Shown here one piece after another: positions 19,216-27,693 of a stretch of 64,000 bases of DNA; the stretch's first letter is position 1; each line of letters begins with the position of its first letter. The translations under genes were made by a program, and so were the position numbers. The stretch comes from Sagittula sp. P11 (GTDB lineage Bacteria; Pseudomonadota; Alphaproteobacteria; Rhodobacterales; Rhodobacteraceae). The notes beneath the pieces were generated by a model. It saw only the letters and a program-made list of their open reading frames with translations, had not been told where the DNA came from and made no database searches. The stretch lies in assembly GCF_002814095.1 (NCBI RefSeq), contig NZ_CP021913.1:3912501-3976500 (forward strand). The letters run 5' to 3'.

Positions 19216-20160
19216 TCATGTGCTTTTTGGGAAGTGTTTCCGGCGCAATGTCTCGAGGTTGAGGGCGCGGCGGCGCAAGAGCCCGTGCGAATCCAGCCGG
19301 TCGCACAACGGTGTATCGGCGACGCAGACCTCGTCGAAGAAGGCGCGCAGGGCGGGTTCGCCGCCCTCCGCCTCGATCGTGCGGAAGAGGTCGTGCAGGG
19401 ACAGCGCCCCGTCGCGGCGGACCTGCGGTTTCAGTTCGGCCCGGTAAGACCCCTGGGCCAGGCGGAAACGGTAGGCGGCCAGGAAATGCTCCCAGCTGTC
19501 GGCGTGGAAGTGGCCCAGTTCCAGCCCCGGCAGATCGGCCTGACCGGGGTTGGTGACGTCATCGAGGATCACGTTGTGGATGCGGATCTGCAGGCCCTTG
19601 GTCCCGGCCCGGAAGAAGAGCTTGCCCGCGACGTGGCTGAGGAACCCGCCTGACAGGTGCGTGCCGAAGGTGGGAAAGCAGTCCTCCGCCGCCTGTTGCC
19701 TTGCCCGCTGGTCGAGGTGGAAGGCCTTGAAGGCGGTCTCGCCCTCCGCCGTGCCGGTGCCGGGGGCCAGCGCCTCCACCGGGCGGACGCGGGCGCAAAG
19801 CGCGCTGTCGGGAAGTCCGGCCAGCACCTCGGCCACGGGCCGGTCGGGCAGCAGGAATTCGTCCACGTCGATATGCGCCAGCCAGTCGACCTCTGCCTTG
19901 CGGTTGTTGCAATGTCGCGCGTTAAGCGACTGACGCACCTGATGTTTCTTCGGCCGGCCCTTGCGCTTATCCCAATAGGCCGCGTCGGTGTGCAATACCC
20001 TGATGCGGGGATGCGCCTTGAGCGCCGCCAGCGTCCCGGGCACGTCGTCGTCGAGGTAGAGGTACACCCGGTGTGCACCCTGTTCGAGGTGCCACGCGGC
20101 AAAGCGCTCGATCGCGTCGAGCGGCGCCTTGACGGTGCTGACGGTGCCCCAGGTGGTCAT
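19216..20160 (-). CDS. Glycosyltransferase family 2-type protein (Glyco_tranf_2_4-like)
   Basis: 314 residues from the ATG at 20160. It begins TTWGTVSTVKAPLDAIERFA, a start typical of the Glyco_tranf_2_4 group that often modifies surface polysaccharide. The acidic DxD-like motif is in HIDVDEFLLP at about residue 100. Later blocks (PTFGTHLSGGFLSH, GKLFFRAG, HFHADSWEHF) are shared with the upstream neighbour, so the two are paralogs. Its ATG overlaps the neighbour's stop by four bases. A frame running further upstream is only the shadow of that neighbour. Donor and acceptor sugars are unknown. Confidence 0.8.
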   Translation of the reverse strand: MTTWGTVSTVKAPLDAIERFAAWHLEQGAHRVYLYLDDDVPGTLAALKAHPRIRVLHTDAAYWDKRKGRPKKHQVRQSLNARHCNNRKAEVDWLAHIDVDEFLLPDRPVAEVLAGLPDSALCARVRPVEALAPGTGTAEGETAFKAFHLDQRARQQAAEDCFPTFGTHLSGGFLSHVAGKLFFRAGTKGLQIRIHNVILDDVTNPGQADLPGLELGHFHADSWEHFLAAYRFRLAQGSYRAELKPQVRRDGALSLHDLFRTIEAEGGEPALRAFFDEVCVADTPLCDRLDSHGLLRRRALNLETLRRKHFPKST

Positions 20161-21908
20161 GGCAGCGGGCCGAAGATGCGGGCGACCTTCGCGTCCAGAT
20201 CGAGGTCGCGGGTGACCAGCATGCCCTTGTCCGCCAGCCGTGCGCGCAGGTCCGGCGTGTCGGCGCAGACCTCGTCGAAGAAGGCGCGGAGCCCGCTTTC
20301 GCCTTCCTCCTCCATCAGGAAGGCGAAGAGGTCGGCCTGGCCCAGTTCCGGCCGGGTGGAACGCTTGCGGTAGGACCCGCGTGCAAGGCGGAAGTCCAGA
20401 TGATTGCGGAACTTTTCCCAGCTTGCCGCGTGCAGGTGGGCGAGCAGCAGGCCCGCCGGTTTGGCCTTGTTGGTGGCGTCCTGTCCGCGGAATTTCAGCG
20501 TGTGGATGCCCAGCCGGGTGTCGGCGATGCCGGTGCGGGCAAAGACCTTGCCGGAGGTGTGCGACAGGAACCCGCCGTAAAGGTGCAGCCCGAAGGTCGG
20601 GTAGACGTCCTGAAGGTCGGCCTTCTTCACGCCCGCCTGCTTGTGGGTCAGCTTGAAATGCTGCGGCGGTCCGTCGGTGGCCAGTGCCTCCGCCGGGGCG
20701 ATGCGGGCGATGGCCGCGTCGGGCGCTGCGCCGTGGAGGGCAAGGGCGACGGGCGTGTCGGCCAGTATGAATTCGTCCACGTCGATGTGGCCGAGCCAGT
20801 GCAGGCCTTCGGAATGTGCGTGATAACAGTGGGTTGCATTGAACGCTTGACGCAATTGATGAGCATCGGGGCGCGCCTTTCCGTGGCTCTCCCAGTAGGC
20901 GGCGTCGCAGGTGGTGACCCGGATCTTCGGGTGGTCGCCGAGGAAGGCCGCGGCCTGCGGGTCCGGGGCGTCGAGGTAGAGGTGCAGCGCCTCGGCGCCG
21001 AGGTCCAGATGATGCGCGGCAAAGCGGGCGATCTGGTCGAGCGGCGCCTTCACCGTCGTCACCAGCCCCCAACGCAGGTCCGCCGCCGTGGCGGGGACGC
21101 GGCCGGCGTTCACCGGGGCCGGGTTGTTGCCCTGCGGCGTGCCGTCCGGCTCTGGCTGACGGGTGGCGCGATGGGCCTCCTTCTCGGCCCGCATGGCGGC
21201 GAGACGGGCCGGAAGCGCGCGGTCGTCATTCAGCAATTTCGCCAATAAATCATAGACTAAGGGGGCGATGACGAGGTCTTCTGAGGCCTCCTGCCAGAGG
21301 CGGGCGACGAGGTTCACGTCGAGGCCGCCGCCGACCAGCGCGTAGGCGTCCATGTCGAGCGGCAGGGCGGCTTTCTGGCGCTTTGACGAAGGGAACGGCT
21401 GCTGCGGGGTGAGGCCGGAGTAGAGGCGTTCCGTCTCGTAGAGCTTCATCGCGCCGAAGAGCGTGGAGAGCGCGAGGCCGGTGGAGCGTTGCGTCGGTGT
21501 CAGCCCGTGGTCGCCGAAGGTGGTGATGGCCGAGACCAGCCAGCGGGAGTCGAGGTGGTCCAGCAGGTGGTCGGCGTGTTCGTCCCAGAGCCTGTGGAAC
21601 AGGTAGGGCGCGTGTTCGGGAAAGCTGCGTTTGCGCAGGTGCGCGACCAGTAATCCATGAAGTGAACAAAGCTCGCTAAGACCCTGAAGTTCCTTGCGGA
21701 TCGCATGCGACTTGCGATGGAAGCCGGAGCGGAAGGGCGGCGCGAACCTCGGGTCCTCGTCGGGGTCCTCGACGATGGTGCGGGTCAGCCGGGCAAGGTC
21801 TGCGTCGGCCTCTGGCAGGGCTTCGCCGGGGGCGCAGTCGATGGGATCGCGGCGCGCTTCGTACTGGGTCAGAAGGGCGGGAATGCCACGGGCGGAGCGG
21901 TCTTTCAT
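20157..21908 (-). CDS. Glycosyltransferase with a large uncharacterised N-terminal region
   Basis: 583 residues from the ATG at 21908 (a GTG two codons earlier is possible). The C-terminal 300 residues are a Glyco_tranf_2_4-type domain paralogous to the downstream gene, with matching blocks WGLVTTVKAPLDQIARFA, HIDVDEFILAD, PTFGLHLYGGFLSH and HAASWEKF. The N-terminal 270 residues are mostly helical (for example FHRLWDEHADHLLDHLDSRW), and I recognise no domain in them. The segment HRATRQPEPDGTPQGNNPAP is a likely flexible linker. With its neighbour it forms a two-gene operon divergent from tgt. It is probably involved in cell-surface glycan synthesis, which is inferred only from the family. Confidence 0.75.
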   Translation of the reverse strand: MKDRSARGIPALLTQYEARRDPIDCAPGEALPEADADLARLTRTIVEDPDEDPRFAPPFRSGFHRKSHAIRKELQGLSELCSLHGLLVAHLRKRSFPEHAPYLFHRLWDEHADHLLDHLDSRWLVSAITTFGDHGLTPTQRSTGLALSTLFGAMKLYETERLYSGLTPQQPFPSSKRQKAALPLDMDAYALVGGGLDVNLVARLWQEASEDLVIAPLVYDLLAKLLNDDRALPARLAAMRAEKEAHRATRQPEPDGTPQGNNPAPVNAGRVPATAADLRWGLVTTVKAPLDQIARFAAHHLDLGAEALHLYLDAPDPQAAAFLGDHPKIRVTTCDAAYWESHGKARPDAHQLRQAFNATHCYHAHSEGLHWLGHIDVDEFILADTPVALALHGAAPDAAIARIAPAEALATDGPPQHFKLTHKQAGVKKADLQDVYPTFGLHLYGGFLSHTSGKVFARTGIADTRLGIHTLKFRGQDATNKAKPAGLLLAHLHAASWEKFRNHLDFRLARGSYRKRSTRPELGQADLFAFLMEEEGESGLRAFFDEVCADTPDLRARLADKGMLVTRDLDLDAKVARIFGPLP

Positions 21909-22122
21909 GAACACGAGGGTGGGCTATCCTTTGGCGCGGGGCAAGGTGGTTCGAAGGTGGGTGTAACCATGATTTCGGGCGCTTTCAGGGCCGCCGTGCG
22001 GCGCTTTCGTCACCCGGGCGGAACGGCTGCGCGCGGTGGGCAAAGGTTAACCGGAATGCGCCCGGTCAGGTCTTCGTTAACCAGCGCCCATGGCGGGCTG
22101 GCGTTTGATCTGCGGGGGCAGT

Positions 22123-23262
22123 ATGGGAACGCGCATGGCACTGACATCCTTCGAACTGAACGCCCGTGACGGGCGCGCGCGGACCGGCGTGATCCGCACC
22201 CCGCGCGGCGATATCCGCACGCCGGCCTTCATGCCCGTGGGCACCGCCGCGACGGTGAAGGGCATGATGCCCGAAAGCGTGCGCGAGACCGGCGCGGATA
22301 TCCTGTTGGGCAACACCTACCACCTGATGTTGCGGCCCGGGGCCGAGAGGGTCGCAAAACTTGGGGGCCTGCATCGCTTCATGAACTGGGAGCGGCCGAT
22401 CCTGACGGATTCGGGCGGTTTTCAGGTGATGAGCCTGTCGGATCTGCGCAAGCTGACCGAGGAGGGCGTGACCTTCCGCAGCCATGTGGACGGTTCCAAG
22501 CACATGCTGTCGCCCGAGACTTCGATGGAGATTCAACGGCTTCTGGGGTCCGACATCGTCATGGCCTTCGACGAGTGCCCGGCGCTGCCCGCCGACCGCG
22601 CGCGGCTGGAGGAGTCGATGCGGCTGTCGATGCGGTGGGCGGCGCGGTCGCGCGAGGCCTTTGGCGACCGGCCGGGGCACATGCTGTTCGGCATCCAGCA
22701 GGGCGGGCTGGAGCGCGACCTGCGGGAAGAATCGGCGCAAGCTTTGGTTAACATCGGTTTCGACGGCTATGCGATCGGCGGTCTGGCCGTGGGCGAAGGG
22801 CAGGAAGCGATGTTCGGCTGCCTCGATTTCGCGCCCGGAATGCTGCCGGCCGACAAGCCGCGTTACCTGATGGGTGTCGGAAAACCGGCAGATATTGTGG
22901 GGGCCGTGGCGCGTGGCATCGACATGATGGATTGCGTGCTGCCCTCGCGGTCCGGGCGGACCGGGCAGGCCTGGACGCGGCGGGGGCAGGTGAACCTGCG
23001 CAACGCGCGCCATGCGGAGGACCCGCGGCCGCTGGAGGAGGGGTGCAGCTGTCCCTGCTGCCGGAGCTATTCGCGGGCCTACCTGCATCACGTCGTCCGG
23101 GCGAAGGAGATGATCGCCGGGATGCTGCTGACCTGGCACAACCTCCATTATTATCAGGAGCTTATGGCCGGGATGCGGGCGGCGATTGCCGAAGGGCGCT
23201 TTGCGGCGTTCGAGGCAGAGTTCCACGAGGGCGAGGCGCTTGGGGATATCGAGCGGCTTTAA
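22123..23262 (+). CDS. tgt: Queuine tRNA-ribosyltransferase (tRNA-guanine transglycosylase)
   Basis: 379 residues. It exchanges guanine 34 of tRNA-Asp, -Asn, -His and -Tyr for preQ1. The catalytic aspartates lie in [10 protein letters not shown] and [11 protein letters not shown] ([13 protein letters not shown]). The zinc site CSCPCC with downstream HH is present near the C-terminus, and LGNTYHL and GIQQGG are also typical. The ATG at 22123 follows GGGGG at good spacing; an ATG four codons later (22135) is also possible. No other queuosine gene is adjacent. It is divergent from the glycosyltransferase operon. Confidence 0.96.
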   Translation: MGTRMALTSFELNARDGRARTGVIRTPRGDIRTPAFMPVGTAATVKGMMPESVRETGADILLGNTYHLMLRPGAERVAKLGGLHRFMNWERPILTDSGGFQVMSLSDLRKLTEEGVTFRSHVDGSKHMLSPETSMEIQRLLGSDIVMAFDECPALPADRARLEESMRLSMRWAARSREAFGDRPGHMLFGIQQGGLERDLREESAQALVNIGFDGYAIGGLAVGEGQEAMFGCLDFAPGMLPADKPRYLMGVGKPADIVGAVARGIDMMDCVLPSRSGRTGQAWTRRGQVNLRNARHAEDPRPLEEGCSCPCCRSYSRAYLHHVVRAKEMIAGMLLTWHNLHYYQELMAGMRAAIAEGRFAAFEAEFHEGEALGDIERL

Positions 23263-23441
23263 CCCCGGATTGATATCTCGTTAAGGCGGGTTTCGGGCCG
23301 GTGATTTCCGTGCCTCAGCGCGCTGTGACGCCCGGTGGCGCGCGTTCTGTGCGCGATGTGGTGCCAGATGTTGTGGCGGCGACCGAAGGTGACACCGCGG
23401 GTTAACGGCGTTTCCCGCGTATTTACCCGATATTACTGGTG

Positions 23442-23487
23442 AACCGGCCGTTTCGGGGGTCCGAACCGGCCGGTTGGTAACCTTTTG
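23442..23487. terminator. Hairpin between convergent tgt and the sulfolipid operon
   Basis: A 15-bp stem with one mismatch (23442-23456 with 23461-23475), loop GGGT, and a short T-run (CCTTTTG) a few bases after. It lies between two genes that converge, so it is a likely shared terminator, although the T-run is distant. The rest of 23263-23511 holds no gene that I can see. Confidence 0.55.
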
Positions 23488-23511
23488 GGCAAGACCGGGT
23501 TTGTGCGCGGA

Positions 23512-24318
23512 TCAGGCCACGAGCATGGACGGCAGATCGGCGCGCAGACGCGCCATCCCGCCCGGCTGCCAGCCGAGCGCCGTCAGCCGGCCGCACTCCA
23601 GCGCGCTGACCGGATCGGTGGCGCGCGGCGGCGGGGGATGGGGGCAGCCGGTCAGGCGCTTCACCTCTGCCAGCAGGTCGTGGCGGTCGAGGAGCAGGTC
23701 GGAGACGTGGACCGGGCCTGCGGTCGTTTCGGTCAGCAGGAGGCGGACGGCGGCGGCGAGGTCGGCGCCGTGCACCTCTGTCGCGCGGCGGGGCGCGACG
23801 GGCCGTCCGGAGAGGTAGTCGGCAAAGAGGCCCTGCCACTTGTGATCCGCACCGGGGCCGTAGATGCCGGTGGCGCGCAGGCTGAGGCCGGTCAGGGGCA
23901 GGGTGGCGAGATGCTCTTCTGCCTGCAGCTTGACCTGCCCGTAGAGCGAGCGGGGTTCGGGCGGCCGGGTTTCCGGCAAGGGCGTGCCCGGGGGCAGCCC
24001 GTCGAACACCGCGCGCGAGGAGAGGAACAGGATGCGTTCCACGCCCGCATCGGCGGCAGCGTCAAACAGGCGGCGTGTGCCGTCGAGGTTCGCGGTCAGG
24101 AAGCCCTGCGGATCGTCGCCTTCGCCGCCCCGGTACTTGCCCGGCACGTGGGAGAAGGCGGCGTGGATCAGGGTGGTGACACCGCGGAGGTCGGGCGCGG
24201 GGCCGGTCAGGTCGTAGGGCCGGTGCGGACGGGGGCCCGCCGTGCGGCCCAGCGTCAGGTCGGCCAGCGGCAGGAGCCAGCGGCCGACGAGCCCCGTGGC
24301 GCCGGTCAGCGCGATCAC
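23512..24318 (-). CDS. sqdC: Sulfolipid biosynthesis reductase-like protein SqdC (NAD-dependent epimerase/dehydratase fold)
   Basis: 268 residues, extended short-chain dehydrogenase fold. The nucleotide-binding motif GATGLVGRW is at the N-terminus, SSRAVFDG and the YGQVK catalytic pair (Tyr-x-x-x-Lys) are mid-protein. Placement directly after a GT8 glycosyltransferase and SqdB mirrors the Rhodobacter sphaeroides sqdBDC operon. There SqdC acts late in sulfoquinovosyl diacylglycerol synthesis, and mutants accumulate a sulfoquinovosyl-dihydroxyacetone. The name therefore rests on fold plus gene order. It overlaps sqdD by four bases and is the last gene of the operon. Confidence 0.75.
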   Translation of the reverse strand: MIALTGATGLVGRWLLPLADLTLGRTAGPRPHRPYDLTGPAPDLRGVTTLIHAAFSHVPGKYRGGEGDDPQGFLTANLDGTRRLFDAAADAGVERILFLSSRAVFDGLPPGTPLPETRPPEPRSLYGQVKLQAEEHLATLPLTGLSLRATGIYGPGADHKWQGLFADYLSGRPVAPRRATEVHGADLAAAVRLLLTETTAGPVHVSDLLLDRHDLLAEVKRLTGCPHPPPPRATDPVSALECGRLTALGWQPGGMARLRADLPSMLVA

Positions 24319-25109
24319 GCCGGGTCCTTCAGGGCGTCGAGGTCGGGGCGTTCGCCCTGCGCGTAAGCGTGCCAGAGGTCGATCAGCGGGCGGAGGCGTT
24401 GGGCCTTGGCGTGGTCCTGCCAGGGCTTTTCATACTGGTAGTGGATGACTTTCACGCTGGGCCAGTGCCAGAGGCCGGGCAGGTTGAACCATGCGTATTG
24501 CAGCATGTTGAAGGTCACGGGCAGGCCGTGCCAGTCGGGAAAGTACGTTTCGAGGAAGGTCTGGTCGGTGCGCTTCCAGAAGGCGCCGGGGGCGTCGAGG
24601 GTGTCGAGCATGTGCTGGAACGTGGCCTCGGACGGGCGCGCGGTGAATACGCCGGAGTTCAGGCGGTGGAAGTCGGAGAGTGACTCGTAGACGTTCGGGG
24701 CGGCGCAGAACTCCGGATAGTCGAAGAGCGTGTCGATGTTGCGGATCACAAGGGTGTCTGCGTCGAGGAAGACGACACGGTCGTAGGGCAGCTGCCACAG
24801 GCGCAGCTTGCAGAAGTTGTCGAGCGGCGTGTGGAAGGTCGGCTTCTCGCCCTTGGTGAAGGGGTTCCTGCCGTGGATCTGGCCCTTGGCGTGCGCCGCC
24901 TTGAAGGCGTCGGAGGTGGGCAGGTGGTCGACCGGCACGAGGCGGGCGCCTTGAGCCTTGAGGGGGGCAAGCGCCGCGTCGGGCACGCCCTCGGTGTGGA
25001 GGACGACGCGGTCGGCCTTTGTGCCGGTCTGGGCGAGCGAGTTGAGCAGCGCGCCTGCGCCCAGCGCGAAGTCGGCGTTGGTGACAAGGGTGACGTAGGC
25101 GTTACGCAT
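24315..25109 (-). CDS. sqdD: Sulfolipid glycosyltransferase SqdD (GT8 family)
   Basis: 264 residues. It has the glycogenin/GT8 architecture: AYVTLVTNADFALGAGALLNS at the N-terminus, the metal-binding DxD in VFLDADTLV (about 114-121), and the HYQYEKPW block near the C-terminus that often carries the second metal ligand. In R. sphaeroides the glycogenin-like SqdD is thought to transfer sulfoquinovose from UDP-sulfoquinovose made by SqdB. Here it sits in an operon with sqdB upstream and sqdC downstream, overlapping the latter. It overlaps the VOC gene by eight bases. Confidence 0.82.
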   Translation of the reverse strand: MRNAYVTLVTNADFALGAGALLNSLAQTGTKADRVVLHTEGVPDAALAPLKAQGARLVPVDHLPTSDAFKAAHAKGQIHGRNPFTKGEKPTFHTPLDNFCKLRLWQLPYDRVVFLDADTLVIRNIDTLFDYPEFCAAPNVYESLSDFHRLNSGVFTARPSEATFQHMLDTLDAPGAFWKRTDQTFLETYFPDWHGLPVTFNMLQYAWFNLPGLWHWPSVKVIHYQYEKPWQDHAKAQRLRPLIDLWHAYAQGERPDLDALKDPA

Positions 25110-25479
25110 CGTAGCAGATGAATTCCAGGAGCGAGCCGTCGGGGTCGCGGAAGTAGAGGCTGGTGCCCGGCCCGCGCGCGCCGTTGCGCGGCACGGGGCC
25201 CAGTTCGACAGTGATACCGTGGGCCTCGAGGTGCGCCTGTGCGGCCTCTACTGTACCGTCCCATGCAAAGCAGAGGTCGGTGCCGCCCGGGGGGACGGGC
25301 ACGCGGGCGAGGGGGGCGGCCTCCACCCCGGGGCCGTGGCAGTTGAGCTGCTGGGCCCCGAAGCGGAAGGCCACGCCCGCGCCGCGCGGCACGACCTCTG
25401 CCCCCATCACGTCGCGGTAGAAGGCCGTGGAGCGGTCCCAGTCGGTGACATGGATCACGACATGGTCGAGGGTGACCAT
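25102..25479 (-). CDS. VOC (glyoxalase/bleomycin resistance) family protein inside the sulfolipid operon
   Basis: 125 residues, a single VOC chain. The pattern LDHVVIHVTDWDRSTAFYRDV with two beta-alpha-beta-beta-beta halves and the terminal SLYFRDPDGSLLEFICY is diagnostic. Candidate metal ligands are the His in LDHVVIHV and the Glu in LLEFICY. The gene starts two bases after sqdB and overlaps sqdD by eight bases, so it is translated with the sulfolipid genes. This family includes dioxygenases, isomerases and resistance proteins, and the substrate cannot be told from sequence. From memory it is not one of the classical R. sphaeroides sqd genes. Confidence 0.85.
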   Translation of the reverse strand: MVTLDHVVIHVTDWDRSTAFYRDVMGAEVVPRGAGVAFRFGAQQLNCHGPGVEAAPLARVPVPPGGTDLCFAWDGTVEAAQAHLEAHGITVELGPVPRNGARGPGTSLYFRDPDGSLLEFICYDA

Positions 25480-25481
25480 GC

Positions 25482-26699
25482 TCAGGACACCGATTTCAGG
25501 CGCGCGCCTTCGGGGTCGTGGTCGACGGTGCGGGCGATGTCCTTGGTCCAGGCGGAGACGGCGGGCACGCGGGAGCGGTCGATCCGGTGGGCGTATTTCT
25601 TCGCCACGTCGACGACCTCGGACAGCAGGCCCTCGGCGAGGGTGGTGGGGTTCAGACCCAGCGCGAGGAACTGGTCGTTCTTGACGATCAGGTCGTTCTC
25701 GGCGGCTTCCTTGCGCGGGTTGGGCAGGTTCATGACCTCGGCGCCGGTGAGTCTGGCCACAAGCTGGGCGAGGTCGCGGACGCGGTGGGTTTCGGTCATC
25801 TGGTTGAAGATCTTCACCCGGTCGCCCTGCGCGGGGGCGTCCTGTAGCGCCAGCTCGACGCAGCGCACGCTGTCCTGAATGTGGATGAAGGCGCGGGTCT
25901 GCCCGCCGGTGCCGTGCACGGTGAGCGGGTATCCGATGGCGGCCTGGATGAGGAAGCGGTTCAGCACGGTGCCGTAGTCGCCGTCGTAGTCGAAGCGGTT
26001 GATGAGCTGCTCGTGCCGCCGGGTCTGGTCGGTGTGGGTGCCCCAGACGATGCCCTGATGCAGGTCGGTGATCCGGAGCCCGTCGTTCTGGGCGTAGAAC
26101 TGGAAGAGGATCTGATCGAGCGACTTGGTCATGTGGTAGACCGAGCCGGGGCGCGTGGGATAGAGGATCTCCTGCTCTTTCGGGCCGGAGGGCGTGTCGA
26201 TCTGCACGTCGAGGTAGCCCTCGGGGATCGGCGCACCGACGGAGGAGTAGCCGTAGACGCCCATGGTGCCGAGGTGCACGAGGTGGGCGTCGGGGGCGGC
26301 CTCCACCATCGCGGCCAGCAGGTTGTGCGTGGCGTTGGTGTTGTTGTTGACCGTGTAGACCTTGTGGCGGTCGGTCTTCATCGAATAGGGCGCGGCGCGC
26401 TGCTCGGCAAAGTGGATGATGGCGTCGGGCTTGTGCTCGGCCAGCCACTGTTTCAGCCGCTCGTATTCCTTGGCGAGGTCGAGCAGATGGAAGCGGATGG
26501 TTTCGCCGGAGGTCTGCTTCCAGATGCGGCAGCGTTCCTGGATGGAGTCCATGGGCGTCAGCGACTGCACCCCCAGCTCCGTGTCGATCCAGCGGCGGGA
26601 GAGGTTGTCGAGGATGTGCACCTCGTGTCCGGCGTTGGAGAGATGGAGGGCGGTGGGCCAGCCGACAAAGCCGTCGCCGCCGAGGATCGCGATGCGCAT
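25482..26699 (-). CDS. sqdB: UDP-sulfoquinovose synthase
   Basis: 405 residues, the same size as R. sphaeroides SqdB. It makes UDP-sulfoquinovose from UDP-glucose and sulfite with bound NAD. The N-terminus MRIAILGGDGFVGWPTALHL is a near-signature for SqdB. The catalytic Tyr-x-x-x-Lys is in YHMTKSLDQ near residue 187, and the family stretches HFAEQRAAPYSM, LHQGIVWG and TVHGTGGQTRAFIHI are present. The ATG at 26699 is chosen; an earlier frame only adds unrelated residues. It is the first gene of the operon, and its promoter should lie in 26700-26900. Confidence 0.95.
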   Translation of the reverse strand: MRIAILGGDGFVGWPTALHLSNAGHEVHILDNLSRRWIDTELGVQSLTPMDSIQERCRIWKQTSGETIRFHLLDLAKEYERLKQWLAEHKPDAIIHFAEQRAAPYSMKTDRHKVYTVNNNTNATHNLLAAMVEAAPDAHLVHLGTMGVYGYSSVGAPIPEGYLDVQIDTPSGPKEQEILYPTRPGSVYHMTKSLDQILFQFYAQNDGLRITDLHQGIVWGTHTDQTRRHEQLINRFDYDGDYGTVLNRFLIQAAIGYPLTVHGTGGQTRAFIHIQDSVRCVELALQDAPAQGDRVKIFNQMTETHRVRDLAQLVARLTGAEVMNLPNPRKEAAENDLIVKNDQFLALGLNPTTLAEGLLSEVVDVAKKYAHRIDRSRVPAVSAWTKDIARTVDHDPEGARLKSVS

Positions 26700-26910
26700 G
26701 ATGAGGGTCCCGTGTTGTTTGCGTGTCCTGTTAACGATGGGGCCCGGGGGAGTAAAATGAAACTTTTGTGGTGATTGATGCAGGAAAATGGGCGCCAATC
26801 CGCTGAAACGCCGTGGTTTGGCGGTAAATTGATACACGTTTGGCTGCATCAATTTCCGCAGGGGCGGGAGGCGCGGAGAGGGCAGGCCGTCGCGCGGCGT
26901 GCAGCCGGTA

Positions 26911-27453
26911 TCAGGAACTGTAGTGCGTTCCGATCCGGTAGCAGGGGCCGTAGGTCGGCACCTTCTTCCAGAAGAGCACCGCGAAGGTGGCGTACTCGTC
27001 CGCCAGGGTGCCGCCGGTCCATGTGCCCCCGCCGCTTTTGGGCGTGTGGGGGTTCAGCGGGTTGTTGGCGTGGTGCTTCGCCTCGTCATCCACCTGCATC
27101 GCCATGGTTGCCGACCCGAGGCCGGAGGTGATCTTCTGGCCGACCTGCGCCACTTTCGCGGCTGGCACGACGGCCGCCAGCGCATCCAGCGGCGTGAGCT
27201 TGACGCTGTCGGCCAGCGCGCCGGTCTTGCTCATCTGCGTCTCGATGCTCACGACCGCGGCGATGGCGCCGTCGAGCGGCACGTCGGATTTCTGGTTGAG
27301 ATAGGAAAACACCGTCGCGCTGATGGCGTTGGAAAAGCTGAAGCGTCCGATGCAGCAGGTGGGATGGATGCCGTTGCCCTTGTAGCCGACGAATTCGCCC
27401 CAGTTGCGGTAGTTCTTCATCGGTTTGACGTCGTTCGCGATCTTGAATGCCAC
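26911..27453 (-). CDS. Conserved-looking hypothetical protein
   Basis: 180 residues from a GTG at 27453 with GAGGAG eight bases upstream (a TTG two codons earlier is too close to that site). I recognise no family. Visible features are a Cys pair (HPTCCIGRF), an Ala/Val-rich middle (LDALAAVVPAAKVAQVG), the hydrophilic HHANNPLNPHTPKSGGGTW, and a C-terminal KKVPTYGPCYRIG. There is no signal peptide or membrane segment. It is divergent from the Old Yellow Enzyme gene, and the shared 240-bp region probably holds both promoters. It could be a secreted or structural protein lacking a classical signal. Confidence 0.6.
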   Translation of the reverse strand: MAFKIANDVKPMKNYRNWGEFVGYKGNGIHPTCCIGRFSFSNAISATVFSYLNQKSDVPLDGAIAAVVSIETQMSKTGALADSVKLTPLDALAAVVPAAKVAQVGQKITSGLGSATMAMQVDDEAKHHANNPLNPHTPKSGGGTWTGGTLADEYATFAVLFWKKVPTYGPCYRIGTHYSS

Positions 27454-27693
27454 TTGCAAAACTCCTCGTTAAACAGTCGCCCGGAAAAGGCCGGACGCAC
27501 AGCGATGCTTAATCAGAATGGAGCGGAGCCTATCACGGTTTGGTCCTGCCACAAAGCCGGGGCTTTGGCCGCGCCGGTCGCGTTCTTGTGCGCGCCACGG
27601 CACAGGGCCTGTCCGCAGGTAAGGGGGAACGTTTCGTTGCGGTGCAGCATTGGGCGGCACACGTCTTAACGACGAAACCGAAAGGAGCCTCTC

